Assembly: GCA_002347645.1 (NCBI GenBank)
Contig: DDYF01000042.1
Location: forward strand, 37,191 to 101,190
Origin: Thermoleophilia bacterium UBA2241
Lineage (GTDB): Bacteria; Actinomycetota; Thermoleophilia; UBA2241
Reading direction: 5' to 3'
DNA length: 64,000 bases
Position 1 is the stretch's first letter. The number at the start of each line of letters is the position of its first letter. The position numbers were made by a program, and so were the translations under genes. The notes below the pieces were generated by a model that had not been told where the DNA came from, made no database searches, and saw only the letters and a list, made by a program, of their open reading frames with translations. Shown here piece after piece: positions 44,038-56,662 of this stretch.

Positions 44038-45855
44038 TCAGAGCTCGAAGCCCGGCGCGGTGTAGACCACCTCTCCGCCCACGACCGTGGCCTGCGAGAA
44101 CATCAGATGGATGTCCATCTCGTCCATGGTCATGAAGTCGGTGTCTGATGGATCCGGATACCCGACCACGACGAAGTCGGCGAGCTTGCCGCGCTCGATC
44201 GAGCCCTTGTCCTTCTCCTCGAAGGCGGCGTAGGCGGCCCAGATCGTGAAGGAGCGCAAGGCTTCCTCGCGGGTCATGCACTGCTCGGGGTACCAGGGCT
44301 CCCCGTCGTTGTAGCCGTACTTGTTGATCCGCGTGATCGACGAGAACAGGCCCCACCACGGGTTCGGCACTTCGACCGAAGCGTCCGAGCCATTCGCAAC
44401 GATGTTTCCGTTGTCGATCAGCGTCCGCCAGGCGTAGGCGCCCTTGATCCGCTCGGGACCGACCCGCGACTCGGCCATCGTCAGGTCCTGAGTAGCGTGC
44501 TGGGCCTGCATCGACGGGATCACCTGGAGCGGCTTGAAGAGCGCCAGGTCTCCGACGTCGACGATCTGCGTGTGCTCGTCACGGAAGCGGAAGTCCTCGG
44601 TGAGGTCAGGGTAGGCCTGCTCGAGGATCTCAGCTGTCCTGAGGACGGCGCGGTTTGAGGCGGTGCCGATGGCATGCACGGCCGGCTGAAAGCCGGCCTC
44701 GACGGCGGGTGCGAGCGTCTCCGCGAGCGCCTGCGCGTTCTCCTCGACAGTTGGCACGAGCACGGGGTTCCCGTCCGCGTCGTAGTAGCTGCCCCAGGTC
44801 GGGAACCCGACCCAGTCGAGGGCCCGCCCGAGCAGCTCGTTGTCGCTGTACGGCGTGAGCATCCAAGCTCCCGCCGCGCCGAGCGTGCCGTCGTCGACGA
44901 TCTTCACGCCGTTGATGGTGTAGCGGTCGTCGAAGAGGCCGACGCGCTCCGACTTGGGCTGCGCGTAATAGGTACCGCCGGCGCTTGGCGAGATGTACTG
45001 GTTCACGCGAATCTTCATCTCGCCCGACGCGTACATGTCCTTCATGCGCTCGACGTGAGCCACACCGGCGCCCATGTCACCGACGCTAGTGTTGCCGAAC
45101 GCCAGCAGCGCGGCCTGGCTCAGCAGATAGTCTCTCCGCGTCTGCTCCTCAGTCGCCGGCGGGGCGCTCTTGAGCAGCGACGACGCCGAGTCCAGGAAGA
45201 TGCCGGTCGGCGTCCCGTCCGGATACCGCAGGATAGTGCCACCCGTGACGTCGGGCGTGTCCTTGGTGATGCCCGACAACTGCAGAAGGTAGCTGTTCGC
45301 CCAGCTGCAGTGACCACCGGTCCGCGACAGGCTGACCGGGTTGTTGGGCGCGACTTCGTCGAGCATGGCGGCCGTGGGCATGCCTTGCACGAGGCCGCTC
45401 TGATCGGTCCACAGCGTCTGGTTCCAGCCGAAGCCACGGATGTACTCGCCGGGGAGCGCGCTCTCGACCGCCGCCTGGACCTTGGCGAGCACCTCGTCCT
45501 TCTGCAGCCCGTTCAGGTTGATACGCGTGAGCGAGGTGCCGTAGCTCGCGAAGTGCAGGTGGGCGTCCCACAGGCCCGGAAAGACCGTCTGGCCGTGCAG
45601 GTTGACGACCTCAGTGTCTTTGCCGATGAAGCCACGCATCATCTGGTTTGGCCCGACCGCCAGGAATCTGCCGTCCTTCACGGCCATGGCCGAGACCCGG
45701 TGGAACTGCTTGTCCACGGTGTAGATGTCACCGTTCAAGTAGACCGTGTCGGCTTTCGCATTTCCCTTCTTGGCGGCCGCTGGAGCGGCGAACGCTGCCA
45801 CGAGCAGCAGCGCGCAGAGGAAGACCAACAAGACACCTCGAGTTCTCACGTGCAT
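44038..45855 (-). CDS. Secreted YtcJ-type amidohydrolase
   Basis: The 605-residue protein opens with a signal peptide (about residues 1-27, ending APAAA). The amidohydrolase-3 barrel has HxH in WDAHLHFASYG, YIRGFGWNQTLW, and AVHAIGTASNRAVL with the later metal His. The C-terminal fold returns with GSIERGKLADFVVVG. ATG 45855 follows AAGGGAGAGC. It is the exported paralogue of 1601-3259 and probably hydrolyses amides outside the membrane; the substrate is unknown. Confidence 0.9.
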   Translation of the reverse strand: MHVRTRGVLLVFLCALLLVAAFAAPAAAKKGNAKADTVYLNGDIYTVDKQFHRVSAMAVKDGRFLAVGPNQMMRGFIGKDTEVVNLHGQTVFPGLWDAHLHFASYGTSLTRINLNGLQKDEVLAKVQAAVESALPGEYIRGFGWNQTLWTDQSGLVQGMPTAAMLDEVAPNNPVSLSRTGGHCSWANSYLLQLSGITKDTPDVTGGTILRYPDGTPTGIFLDSASSLLKSAPPATEEQTRRDYLLSQAALLAFGNTSVGDMGAGVAHVERMKDMYASGEMKIRVNQYISPSAGGTYYAQPKSERVGLFDDRYTINGVKIVDDGTLGAAGAWMLTPYSDNELLGRALDWVGFPTWGSYYDADGNPVLVPTVEENAQALAETLAPAVEAGFQPAVHAIGTASNRAVLRTAEILEQAYPDLTEDFRFRDEHTQIVDVGDLALFKPLQVIPSMQAQHATQDLTMAESRVGPERIKGAYAWRTLIDNGNIVANGSDASVEVPNPWWGLFSSITRINKYGYNDGEPWYPEQCMTREEALRSFTIWAAYAAFEEKDKGSIERGKLADFVVVGYPDPSDTDFMTMDEMDIHLMFSQATVVGGEVVYTAPGFEL

Positions 45856-46266
45856 GTGCTCTCCCTTCTCGAGACAGTGACAGGCTAAGCCGACGGCGTC
45901 GCTGGACCGTCACCTCCCCCCGATGGACGACGCGGTCGTGCGCAACACGGATCCCGCCGCGCGGCGGGCGGCGTTGTTGTCGGAACGAGGTGGAAGGGGA
46001 GGCGGGAACAGGCCTGAAGTTGAGGCGGATGATCGAGGAAGGGCCAAGATCGCGCTTCCGCAGGACGCGGCTGACGGACAATGTCACCGGACCGGAACAC
46101 CGGCGCACACCTCCCTGGCCCCACGGGGAAGCATACCGGCCGCTCGCGGCGCGGCGCAAGGGCGATGCGGCTGCCGAATCGGCGCTCGGCGCGCGACCTC
46201 AGGCGTGGCCGCGCAGGCGGCCGGCGAAGGCGGCGGCCTGCGCCGCCGCCCCGCCCCGGCCGCCCA
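45856..46266. other. Intergenic region between lepA and the secreted amidohydrolase
   Basis: No gene is supported in this 411-base stretch. An 8-bp stem GGCGGCGG/CCGCCGCC with a 6-base loop at 46229-46250 may act as a weak lepA terminator. The promoter of the amidohydrolase gene must lie near 45870-45950, but no clear boxes are seen. Confidence 0.5.
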
Positions 46267-48084
<1,818 letters not shown>

Positions 48085-48120
48085 GGCCACCGCGAAGGGT
48101 AGCACGGCGCGGCCGGCGGC

Positions 48121-49701
48121 TCAGCCGGCGGCCACGTCGGCGGGCGGCTGCCGGCGGCGCAGGGCGCGCCAGACCAGCGTGAGCTCCTCGAGGCGCAGAA
48201 GCCGGGCGAGGACGACGTAGGCGACGGCGCCGGCGGCGACCGCGGCGAGGACGGCGGCCAGCAAGCCCCAGAAGCCGCCGGCGGCGAGGTCGCCGAGCCC
48301 TCGCCACACGCCGTAGCTGACGCCGGCGAGAGCGGCGGCCGCGAGCAGGGCGCGGCCCGCGGACGACGCCATGCGTCGTCCGTCCACACGCCCGACCTCG
48401 CGGCGCAGCAACACGAGCAGCGCGGCGCAGTTGACCACGGAGACCAGGGCCATGCTGAGCGTGATGCCGGGCACGCCCAGCGGTCCGTGCAGCGCCCAGC
48501 ACAGGATGACGTTGAGCACAAGGTTGCCGATCCCCACCCACAACGGGAGCCACGGCCGCTGCAGGCTCTGGAACGAGCGGTTGAGCATGATGTTCGCGTT
48601 GGCGAAGACGAGCCCGACGGTGAAGGCTGCGAGCGCGGCCGCGACCTCGTCCGTCGCCGCCGCGTCGAACTGCCCGCGCTCGTAGATGAGACGGACGAAC
48701 GCCTCGGGCATCACCGCGAACCAGGCCACGAAGGGCAGCGAGACGAAGACCATCTCGCGGACGCCGAGCGAGACCGTCCCGCGGAACTCCTCTTCACGGC
48801 GCGCCGCGGCAAAGCGCGCCAGCGACGGGAACAGCACGGTCCCGATGGTCACGGCGAAGATGCCCTGGGGCAGTTGATACAGGCGGAAGGCGTAGCCGAT
48901 CTCCGCCGCCGCGCCGTCGCTGACGAACTGCGCGAAGTACGTCCCGACGAGGGCGTTGAAGTTGAGCATCCCGAGCGTGATGGTGATCGGCACCATGAGC
49001 AGAAGGACGCGTCGCAACTCCGGGTCGCCGAAGTGGAAGCGAGGGAGCATCCAGCCGTCCGCCCGCGGCAGGGCAAGGCGCAAGAGCGCGACCTGGATGA
49101 CCGTGCCGCCGAGCATGCCCCAGGCCATGGCGTTCACGCCGATCCGCTCCTCGAGGAGCAGGATCGCCGCGATGATCGCCAGGTTCCAGACGATCGACAC
49201 GACGGCAGGCATCGTGAACCGCTCGAGCGAGTAAAGGACGCCGCTCATCACCCCGGCGATGGAGAGGAACAGCACGCTCGGCAAGAGGATGCGCAACAGG
49301 TCGGCGGCGAGGTCGGCTCCTGCCGCCGTCGTGGTGAGCTCCGGGAACACGGCGCCCGCCAGGGGCCCCGCGACGACGAACAGCACGGCGACGAGCCCCC
49401 CGACGACGACACACATGAACCCGAGCAGCTCGGCGCCGAGCTCGAACGCCCGGTCGCGCCGCCCGGCGACCAGCAGAGCGGTGAAGACGGGGACGAAGGC
49501 GGCGCTGAGCGCCGCGTCGGCGAACAGCTGCTGGACGAGGTTGGGGATCACGCTGACGGAGACCAGCGTGTTGTACGCGGGGTCGACGCCGTACACGGCG
49601 GCGACGAGCACCTCGCGCCCCAGCCCGGCGACGCGCGACAGACCGGTCGCCGCGGCCACGATGACCGCCGCCCACGCGAGCTTTCTCGTCCTCTCGCTCA
49701 T
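48121..49701 (-). CDS. murJ: Lipid II flippase MurJ (MviN family)
   Basis: ATG 49701 follows GAGAGGGG and gives 526 residues with about 14 transmembrane segments. Family blocks include ATGLSRVAGLGREVLVAAVYGV, PNLVQQLFADAALSAAFVPV, YQLPQGIFAVTIGTVLFP and IYERGQFDA. MurJ flips lipid II for peptidoglycan synthesis. It lies 36 bases before lepA in transcription order, so the two may share a transcript. Divergent from the CarD gene. Confidence 0.93.
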   Translation of the reverse strand: MSERTRKLAWAAVIVAAATGLSRVAGLGREVLVAAVYGVDPAYNTLVSVSVIPNLVQQLFADAALSAAFVPVFTALLVAGRRDRAFELGAELLGFMCVVVGGLVAVLFVVAGPLAGAVFPELTTTAAGADLAADLLRILLPSVLFLSIAGVMSGVLYSLERFTMPAVVSIVWNLAIIAAILLLEERIGVNAMAWGMLGGTVIQVALLRLALPRADGWMLPRFHFGDPELRRVLLLMVPITITLGMLNFNALVGTYFAQFVSDGAAAEIGYAFRLYQLPQGIFAVTIGTVLFPSLARFAAARREEEFRGTVSLGVREMVFVSLPFVAWFAVMPEAFVRLIYERGQFDAAATDEVAAALAAFTVGLVFANANIMLNRSFQSLQRPWLPLWVGIGNLVLNVILCWALHGPLGVPGITLSMALVSVVNCAALLVLLRREVGRVDGRRMASSAGRALLAAAALAGVSYGVWRGLGDLAAGGFWGLLAAVLAAVAAGAVAYVVLARLLRLEELTLVWRALRRRQPPADVAAG

Positions 49702-49790
49702 ACCCCTCTCATTCGACCGCGAACGGCAAATCTCTTCCGGCGCCGTTCGATCGACGACCGGGGGACCGCGCCGCCGGGTGGCCGCCCCGC

Positions 49791-49819
49791 ATGCAACGCG
49801 CACGCGTTTCGACTATAAT
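49791..49819 (+). promoter_or_regulatory. Promoter of the CarD-family gene
   Basis: A consensus TATAAT at 49814-49819, rare in this GC-rich DNA, with ATGCAA 17 bases upstream as a weak -35. It predicts a leader of about 180 bases before the gene. The rest of the 49702-50007 divergent gap shows no gene. Confidence 0.6.
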
Positions 49820-50007
49820 CGGAGACAGTCGTCAGACCGCCACGCGGTCGGCCGACCTGCTGCCACTCCCGCCGCTGCGCGTCTCGAGCCGCCCGGCCGG
49901 GCGGCCACAGGCCGTGTCTGCGTGGGCGGGATCCTCGCCTCCCTCCTCCGCGAGGGCGTGCCCGGGTCGGCCGCAAGGGCGCCCAGCCACCAGGCAGGGA
50001 GTTGAGC

Positions 50008-50544
50008 ATGTACGCAGTCGGAGACAAGGTCGTCTACCCGCACCACGGCGCCGGCAAGATCCTCAAGATCGCACCGAAGGAAGTCCTCGGGCGCCGGCGC
50101 GAGTACCTCACCATCCAGATCCTCCACAGCCGTATGGTCGCCATGGTCCCGGTCGAGAGCGCCGACCGCGCCGGCCTGCGCAAGGTCGTCGCGGCCGACG
50201 TCACCGAGCAGGTCATCGGCGTCTTGCGCGACGAAGCCAGCGCCATGCCCAAGGGCTGGAGCCACCGCTACAAGCACAACCGCGACAAGCTCAAGACGGG
50301 CGACATCTTCGAGGTCGCCGAGGTCGTCCGCAACCTGGCCCGCTTGAACGCCTGTAAAGGCCTGTCGACCGGCGAGAAGCAGATGTTCACCAAGGCCAAG
50401 CGGATCCTCGCCAGCGAGCTCATGTACGCGCGCGACCTCACGGAGGATGCGGCAGCGGCGCTCGTCGAGAGCGTGCTCGCCGTCGTTCGCGTCGACGCGG
50501 CGGCTCCGGTGGCCGGCGCTCGCCGGCCCGCGCCGGCCGTCTGA
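50008..50544 (+). CDS. CarD/CdnL-family transcription regulator
   Basis: ATG 50008 follows AGGGAG; a TTG at 50002 is less likely. The 178-residue protein has the RNA-polymerase-binding Tudor-like domain (MYAVGDKVVYPHHGAGKILK ... REYLTIQIL) and a helical C-terminal domain with LARLNACKGLSTGEKQMFTK and the AKRILASELMYARDL stretch. CarD binds the RNA polymerase beta subunit and stabilises open promoters, especially rRNA promoters. It precedes rpsT but has its own promoter. Confidence 0.92.
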   Translation: MYAVGDKVVYPHHGAGKILKIAPKEVLGRRREYLTIQILHSRMVAMVPVESADRAGLRKVVAADVTEQVIGVLRDEASAMPKGWSHRYKHNRDKLKTGDIFEVAEVVRNLARLNACKGLSTGEKQMFTKAKRILASELMYARDLTEDAAAALVESVLAVVRVDAAAPVAGARRPAPAV

Positions 50545-50597
50545 CGAAACGGCGACGGGGCGCGTCACCGAGCGCCCGCCTGCGTCGCCGTCTCGAG

Positions 50598-50627
50598 TTG
50601 CCGGGCTCGGCGAGCCTGTGGTAGCAT
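50598..50627 (+). promoter_or_regulatory. Promoter of rpsT
   Basis: TTGCCG (50598-50603) and TAGCAT (50622-50627) with an 18-base spacer, 67 bases before the rpsT start. Confidence 0.6.
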
Positions 50628-50694
50628 CGCGCGTCCCATCGCAGTCCCCACTGCACCTGGACACTCACGACGGTACCTTGAGCGAAGGGATCCT

Positions 50695-50955
50695 GTGGCC
50701 AACATCAAGCAGCAGAAGAAGCGCATCCGGCTGGCCGCACAGCAGCGGCTGCGCAACCGTCACGCCAAGTCGACGATCAAGACGCTCTTCAAGAAGCTCG
50801 ACGCGAGTGTCGAGGCGAAGGACGGCGACGAGGCCAAGGCCCTCGCCACGACGCTGGTGAAGCGCATCGACCAGGCGGCGGCGAAGAGCATCCTGCACAA
50901 GAACAACGCGGCCCACAAGAAGAGCCGCGTCGCGCACACGCTCGCCCGGCTCTGA
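50695..50955 (+). CDS. rpsT: 30S ribosomal protein S20
   Basis: GTG 50695 follows AAGGGAT. The 86-residue basic helical protein begins MANIKQQKKRIRLAAQQRLR and ends in an AAHKKSRVAHTLARL tail, the standard S20 pattern. It binds 16S rRNA in early 30S assembly. A very strong bidirectional terminator follows it. Confidence 0.97.
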   Translation: MANIKQQKKRIRLAAQQRLRNRHAKSTIKTLFKKLDASVEAKDGDEAKALATTLVKRIDQAAAKSILHKNNAAHKKSRVAHTLARL

Positions 50956-50994
50956 GACTCACCCGGGCGCGGCGATGGCGACTAAGCCGCGCAC

Positions 50995-51041
50995 GACGGA
51001 CCCGGGGCGGCCGCCCGTGAGGCGGCCGCCCCGGGTCCGTC
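50995..51041. terminator. Bidirectional terminator, 21-bp perfect stem
   Basis: GACGGACCCGGGGCGGCCGC (20 of 21 bases, 50995-51015) pairs perfectly with 51021-51041 around CGTGA, then CCTCTTT on the plus strand. It ends rpsT (+) and holA (-). Confidence 0.9.
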
Positions 51042-51068
51042 CCTCTTTCGGCGAGCCCCCCCCCGACG

Positions 51069-52109
51069 TCAGGCCAACATGCGCGACACGGCGAACTCGA
51101 GGGCGAAGCGCCCGCCGTGATCGACACCGCCCGAGCTCTCGAAGCTGACGATCGCCCGCCCCCTCATCGCCGCGTCGGCGTCGGCCAGCGCCCTCAGGGC
51201 GCGCCCGACCTTCGCCTTGTCGTATGACCGGCGCTGCTCGAGCACCTTCTTGGCCGTGAAGGGATGGACGCCGATCTGCTTGGCGAGGTCGGATGGGCTG
51301 ACCTCGGGCCCTGCCTCGAGGGCCATCTGCAGACTGCGGACGTGCCGGAGCAACGCGTAGAACACGCGCTGCGGGTCTTCGCCCAGGGCGAACACCTCCT
51401 CGAGGCAGCGCATCGCCGCCGACCTGTCCCGGTGGCCTACGGCATCGGTGAGGTCGAAGACCCGCGTCTCGATGGCGGGTGAGCAGACCGCGTCGATCGC
51501 CTCGACGGTGACGGGCTCGCCGCGACAGTACGCGGCGAGCTTCTCGATCTCGCGCTCCAGCCGTTCCGGTTGCTGCCCGGCGACGGCGAGCAGATGGCGC
51601 GCCTCGCGGGTCCCCACGACAAGCCGGTGCGCCTTGCCCGTGGCGACCACCCAACCCGCGAGCTCGTACTGCTTCGGGAGGTCGAACTTGAGCACGCGGT
51701 CGTTGCCCGCCTTGACGCCGCCCAGCGCCTTGACGAGCGCGTCGTCCCTGCCGAACGTCTCCCCCTCGACTGCCAGCACGGTGTCGGGCATCGGCTCGCG
51801 CAAGTACTGGACCAAGGGCTGACGCTCCTTGGCCGTCCAGCGGTGGCCGTTGGTGACGAGGACGAGCCTCGTGCCCAAGGCGAAGCTCGGCGTCTCCAGG
51901 GCGGCGAGCGTCTGGGCCAGCGCCTCCTGGCGCCGCGCAGCCGCGCGCTGCTCGGCCTCGGCGCTGCCGACGTCGATCACGGTGACGTTGAGGTCGCTGC
52001 CGGACTCGTCGACGACGCGCCGGCGCAGTCTCGCGACGGCGCGCCGCACCTTGACGCGGTCGCTGCCGAAGATGAGGTATGCGGGACGGAGGGGGCTGCG
52101 CTCGGCCAT
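51069..52109 (-). CDS. holA: DNA polymerase III delta subunit
   Basis: The 346-residue protein has the HolA clamp-loader fold: RPAYLIFGSDRVKVRRAVARL at the N-terminus, TRLVLVTNGHRW, a SAIETRVFDLTDAVG-like segment (SPAIETRVFDLTDAVGHRDR) and the C-terminal DLAKQIGVHPFTAKKVLEQ. Delta opens the beta clamp. It follows comEC in the comEA-comEC-holA string. Confidence 0.93.
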   Translation of the reverse strand: MAERSPLRPAYLIFGSDRVKVRRAVARLRRRVVDESGSDLNVTVIDVGSAEAEQRAAARRQEALAQTLAALETPSFALGTRLVLVTNGHRWTAKERQPLVQYLREPMPDTVLAVEGETFGRDDALVKALGGVKAGNDRVLKFDLPKQYELAGWVVATGKAHRLVVGTREARHLLAVAGQQPERLEREIEKLAAYCRGEPVTVEAIDAVCSPAIETRVFDLTDAVGHRDRSAAMRCLEEVFALGEDPQRVFYALLRHVRSLQMALEAGPEVSPSDLAKQIGVHPFTAKKVLEQRRSYDKAKVGRALRALADADAAMRGRAIVSFESSGGVDHGGRFALEFAVSRMLA

Positions 52110-52143
52110 GCTCAGTCGAAGGATAGCACGCGGCGGGTACGGC

Positions 52144-54522
52144 TCAGGGGCCCGCGGTGACGACCGCGAGCCCCTCGTCGTCGGCGCTCACGACGATGTC
52201 GCCCGCTTGGTCGGTACGCAGACACGGGATGCCCAGGGACGACACCAGGGTCAGCATCTCCGGCGTCGGGTGTCCGAAGCGGTTCTCCCCCACCGAGATG
52301 ACCGCGAGCGACGGGTCAAGCTCCTCGAGCAGCGCCTCGTCGACGCCGCCGCGGCTCCCGTGGTGTGGCAGCTCGACGACGTCGCACGGCGGCAGGTCGA
52401 GGTCCGCCAGGACCTCGCCCTCGGCGTCGCCCGGGACGAGGACGCGCTGCGCGCCAAGTTCGACCACGACGACGAGCGCGGCGTCGTTCTCGCCCTGGTT
52501 GCCCGCGGCGCCGGGCGGCGGGCTGGTCGGCAGGACGCGCAGGCGCCAGCCCTCGCCGCTGAAGACGAGCGGGGCTGCGCAGGTCGAGACCTCGGCACCA
52601 GCCGCCGTCAGGTCGGCGGCGAGCGCCTGCAGCGCCGCCGACGGTTCGAGGGGCACCGGCAGCAGCGCGACGCCGACCGGCAGGCGGTCGAGCACGTCGG
52701 GCAGGCCACCCACGTGGTCGGCGTGCCCGTGCGAGAGGACGAGCAGGTCGACGTGGTCCACGCCGAGTCGCCTCAGGCGCATCCCCAGAGGGTCGGGACC
52801 GGCGTCGATGAGGACCGTCGTGCCGTCGGGCGCCTGCACAAGCGCGGCGGCGCCTTCGCCGACGGCGAGGAACCGCAGCGCCGGCGCCGACGGCGCCCCC
52901 GGGGCGACCGGTGCCAGGACGAGCGCAGCGCCGACGAGTGCCGCGGTGACGACGGCGACGCGCGCCCGGCGCCGCCGGCCCGCCGCGTAGGCCGCCGTGC
53001 TCAGGCCGCGCTGGCGGGCGAGCAGCCGCAAGACGGCCAGCTCGCCCGCCAGCACCGCGGCAAGCAGCAGGCCCAATGTGGGCCCCTGCCACTCGTAGAC
53101 CGCGAACGAGAGGCGGCCGAAGAACCCGGAGACCTCCAGCAGGAAGCCGATGAAGAGCCCGGCGAGGAGATTGAGCGGCAGCGACAGCCACCCCGAGACG
53201 AACCCCGCCAGCAGCGAGAGCATGCCGAGGAACATGATGGGTCCGAGGACGAAGCCCCCGGCCAGGTTGGCGGCCACGGCGACCACCGACGTAGAGCCGA
53301 AGGCGAGCATCGAGACCGGCGTCGTGGCGATGCTGGCCGCGGTGGTCACCCCGGCCTGCTCCGCCAGCGGCCCGGGAAGGAAGCGCAGCGCGCGCGTGAG
53401 GGGACGCGCGAGGAGGAGCAGGCCGGCGACCGCGGCGAACGACAGCTGGAAGCTGACGTCGAAGAGGTTGTACGGATTGGCGGTCAGCAGCCAGCATCCG
53501 GGAATGAGCCAGACCAGCCACCCGTCGGCAGGTCGCGACACGAGGACGGCCGCCAGCCCCGCGATGCCGGCGATCCCGGCGCGCACGATGGACGGCGAGG
53601 CGCCGGTGAGCAGCACGTACGCGGCGACGATCGGTACGAGCGCCAGCGTGCGCGGGACGCGCGGGACGCCGAAGAGCATCAGCGCGAAGGACCACATGGC
53701 GCACAGCAGGACGACGTTCTCGCCGGAGACCGCCATGATGTGGAGCAGGCCGCTGCGCCGGAAGTCGTCGACGATCTCGTCGGAGACGCCCTCGTCGTCG
53801 CCGAGCACCATGCCCTGAAGCACCTCGGAGACGGGGAGATGAAGGCCGCGGTACAGGTGGGTGCGCGAGGCGCGACGCAGGCTGTCGACGAGTCCCTGGA
53901 TGCCGCCGCGGCGGCCGGCGAGGCGAAGGTCGTCGAGCGCCGCGGTGAGCCGCACGTGCTCGCCGCGGCGCGCAAGGTAGCGCCCGTAGTCGAAGCCGCC
54001 GTCGGCTGGAGGTTCGGGGAGTGCCTCGACCCGAACGTCGTCGAGGGCGAGCAGCGCCCCTTCGGTCAGCGGGCCGCAGTGGTCGATCGCGACCGGGTCC
54101 TCGTCGTCGAGATGCAGGCTGAGGTGCGCCGGTTCCTCGACAGGTGCCCCGTCGAGGGCGGTCACGCGGACGGGGACGTCCAGTGTCTCGTCCTTCTGTA
54201 CCGGCAGGTCGACGAGCGTGGCGCGGAGGGCCACCGTGTCGCCGATGCGCGCCGCCAGGTCGGACTCCGCCAGGGCGCCGAGACGAGCCGCGCCCACGCT
54301 GAGCCCGGCCGCGAGGAGCAGCGCCGCGAGGGCCGCCGGCAGCGCCGCTCGGCCCCAGCGCCGCCGCGCGATCTCCGGCCTGACGCCGCTCGCGGTGGCG
54401 GCGAGAGCCCCGGCGACGGCGAGGGCGACCAGAACGACGACCGCGGGGCGCCAGACGGTCGCCAGGCACAGCCCGGTGCAGTACGCGCCCAGGAGGAGGT
54501 GCGGCGGCGCGAGACGGCGCAC
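52144..54522 (-). CDS. comEC: DNA uptake channel ComEC/Rec2
   Basis: The 792-residue protein has an N-terminal membrane part with a DUF4131-like outer domain. A multi-helix competence domain (about 215-480) contains GLLHIMAVSGENVVLLCAMW. The C-terminal metallo-beta-lactamase domain has LVLSHGHADHVGG and ELPHHGSRGGVDE. ComEC conducts single-stranded DNA through the membrane in natural transformation. It lies 7 bases after comEA and 34 before holA. Confidence 0.94.
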   Translation of the reverse strand: MRRLAPPHLLLGAYCTGLCLATVWRPAVVVLVALAVAGALAATASGVRPEIARRRWGRAALPAALAALLLAAGLSVGAARLGALAESDLAARIGDTVALRATLVDLPVQKDETLDVPVRVTALDGAPVEEPAHLSLHLDDEDPVAIDHCGPLTEGALLALDDVRVEALPEPPADGGFDYGRYLARRGEHVRLTAALDDLRLAGRRGGIQGLVDSLRRASRTHLYRGLHLPVSEVLQGMVLGDDEGVSDEIVDDFRRSGLLHIMAVSGENVVLLCAMWSFALMLFGVPRVPRTLALVPIVAAYVLLTGASPSIVRAGIAGIAGLAAVLVSRPADGWLVWLIPGCWLLTANPYNLFDVSFQLSFAAVAGLLLLARPLTRALRFLPGPLAEQAGVTTAASIATTPVSMLAFGSTSVVAVAANLAGGFVLGPIMFLGMLSLLAGFVSGWLSLPLNLLAGLFIGFLLEVSGFFGRLSFAVYEWQGPTLGLLLAAVLAGELAVLRLLARQRGLSTAAYAAGRRRRARVAVVTAALVGAALVLAPVAPGAPSAPALRFLAVGEGAAALVQAPDGTTVLIDAGPDPLGMRLRRLGVDHVDLLVLSHGHADHVGGLPDVLDRLPVGVALLPVPLEPSAALQALAADLTAAGAEVSTCAAPLVFSGEGWRLRVLPTSPPPGAAGNQGENDAALVVVVELGAQRVLVPGDAEGEVLADLDLPPCDVVELPHHGSRGGVDEALLEELDPSLAVISVGENRFGHPTPEMLTLVSSLGIPCLRTDQAGDIVVSADDEGLAVVTAGP

Positions 54523-54529
54523 CGCGCCC

Positions 54530-55168
54530 TCAGATGCTGACGGCGCCCTTGAGCTCGGCGAACTTGGCGTCGCCGATCCCCGGGACGTCGAGCAGCTGTT
54601 CGACGCTCGTGAACCCTCCGTTGGCCAAGCGGTAGTCGATGATCTTCTGCGCCGTCGACGGACCCACGCCGGGCAAGGAGTCGAGCTCGCCGAGCGACGC
54701 GGTGTTGAGGTTCACGAGCCCGCTCGCCGCCGGCACGGCCGGCGCTCCCGCCGTGGCGCCGCCCGCCGCGACGGCGACGGCGCCGGTCGCCGCCGTGCCG
54801 CCCGCCGCCTTCTCGGGGACGACGATCTGCTGGCCGTCACCGACTTTCGCCGCGAGATTCACTGCCGACAGGTCGGCCTTGGCCGTGGGACCGCCGGCGA
54901 GCTCGAGCGCCTCGCCGACCCTGGCCCCCGCGGGCAGATGAACCACGCCGGGGTCGCGGACGGCGCCGCACACGTAGACCACCACCTCAGCGGCGAGCGA
55001 CGCATCCGTCGGCGACGGGGCCGGCATCGTGGACGCCGCCGAGAGCATCAGCGCCGGGGTCGCGCCGGCGCCCGCTTGACGGGGAAGAACGAGGTACCTG
55101 ACGCCGAGCGCGGTGACCACCACGGCGAGAGCGACGTACGCGTAGATCTGGCGGCGGGTGAGCTGCAC
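54530..55168 (-). CDS. comEA: DNA-binding competence protein ComEA
   Basis: GTG 55168 is chosen because GGAGG lies five bases before it; other GTGs and a long upstream frame lack this. The 212-residue protein has one N-terminal membrane helix (about 8-30), an SLBB-like domain (EVVVYVCGAVRDPGVVHLPA) and an Ala/Gly-rich linker. The C-terminal helix-hairpin-helix pair is LDSLPGVGPSTAQKIIDYR and LLDVPGIGDAKFAELK. It captures DNA outside the membrane for ComEC. Confidence 0.93.
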   Translation of the reverse strand: MQLTRRQIYAYVALAVVVTALGVRYLVLPRQAGAGATPALMLSAASTMPAPSPTDASLAAEVVVYVCGAVRDPGVVHLPAGARVGEALELAGGPTAKADLSAVNLAAKVGDGQQIVVPEKAAGGTAATGAVAVAAGGATAGAPAVPAASGLVNLNTASLGELDSLPGVGPSTAQKIIDYRLANGGFTSVEQLLDVPGIGDAKFAELKGAVSI

Positions 55169-55343
55169 GGACACCTCCACGGTCGTCGGCGCGACCCGCG
55201 CACTGGCCGGCGGACGCGCGCTGCCTGGCGGCAGCGTACGCCGGCCTCCATGGCGGGTCTTCCCCCCGCCGGGAGGAGAAGCGGGGATGACGTTGACCCC
55301 GCGGCCTCGATAAGCTTGGGGCCACCCGTACGAAGGAGGACCC

Positions 55344-55699
55344 ATGCCCGGCACGTTGGCCGCCGAGACGCCGATCAGCGGAGGCGTCCTGGTCGCCGTC
55401 GTCGTGCTCGGGGTCGTCGAGCTCGCCCTGATCGTCGTCTGTCTCGTGGACATCGCCCGCCGCCCGACCGTCCTCGGCGGCCGCAAATGGATGTGGGTCG
55501 TCGTGGTCCTCCTCTTCAACCTCATCGGGCCGGTCGTCTACCTCGCCGTGGGACGGGTGCCGGCTCCGGCGGGCGACGACACGCCGTCGCCGGACGAAGG
55601 GGCGCGTGACCGCGCGACCGCCGCGGCCGACCTCCTGTACGGGCCCAGTGGCGGCCCGCAGCACGGGGGCGGCGACCCCGTCCAGCCTCCCCCGCCGTC

Positions 55700-55703
<4 letters not shown>
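55344..55703 (+). CDS. PLDc_N-domain small membrane protein
   Basis: ATG 55344 follows AAGGAGGA. The 119-residue protein has two transmembrane helices (about 15-36 and 48-70) with RKWMWVVVVLLFNLIGPVVY, the PLDc_N (phospholipase D nuclease N-terminal-like) signature, and a disordered Pro/Gly tail. It overlaps the ABC ATPase start as GTGA, so it is part of the exporter operon; its role is not known. Confidence 0.88.

Positions 55704-56658
<955 letters not shown>

Positions 56659-56662
<4 letters not shown>

Noticed and set aside
55293..55316. TTGACC plus TAAGCT promoter before the PLDc_N gene
   Set aside because: The spacer is only about 12 bases, too short for a standard promoter.
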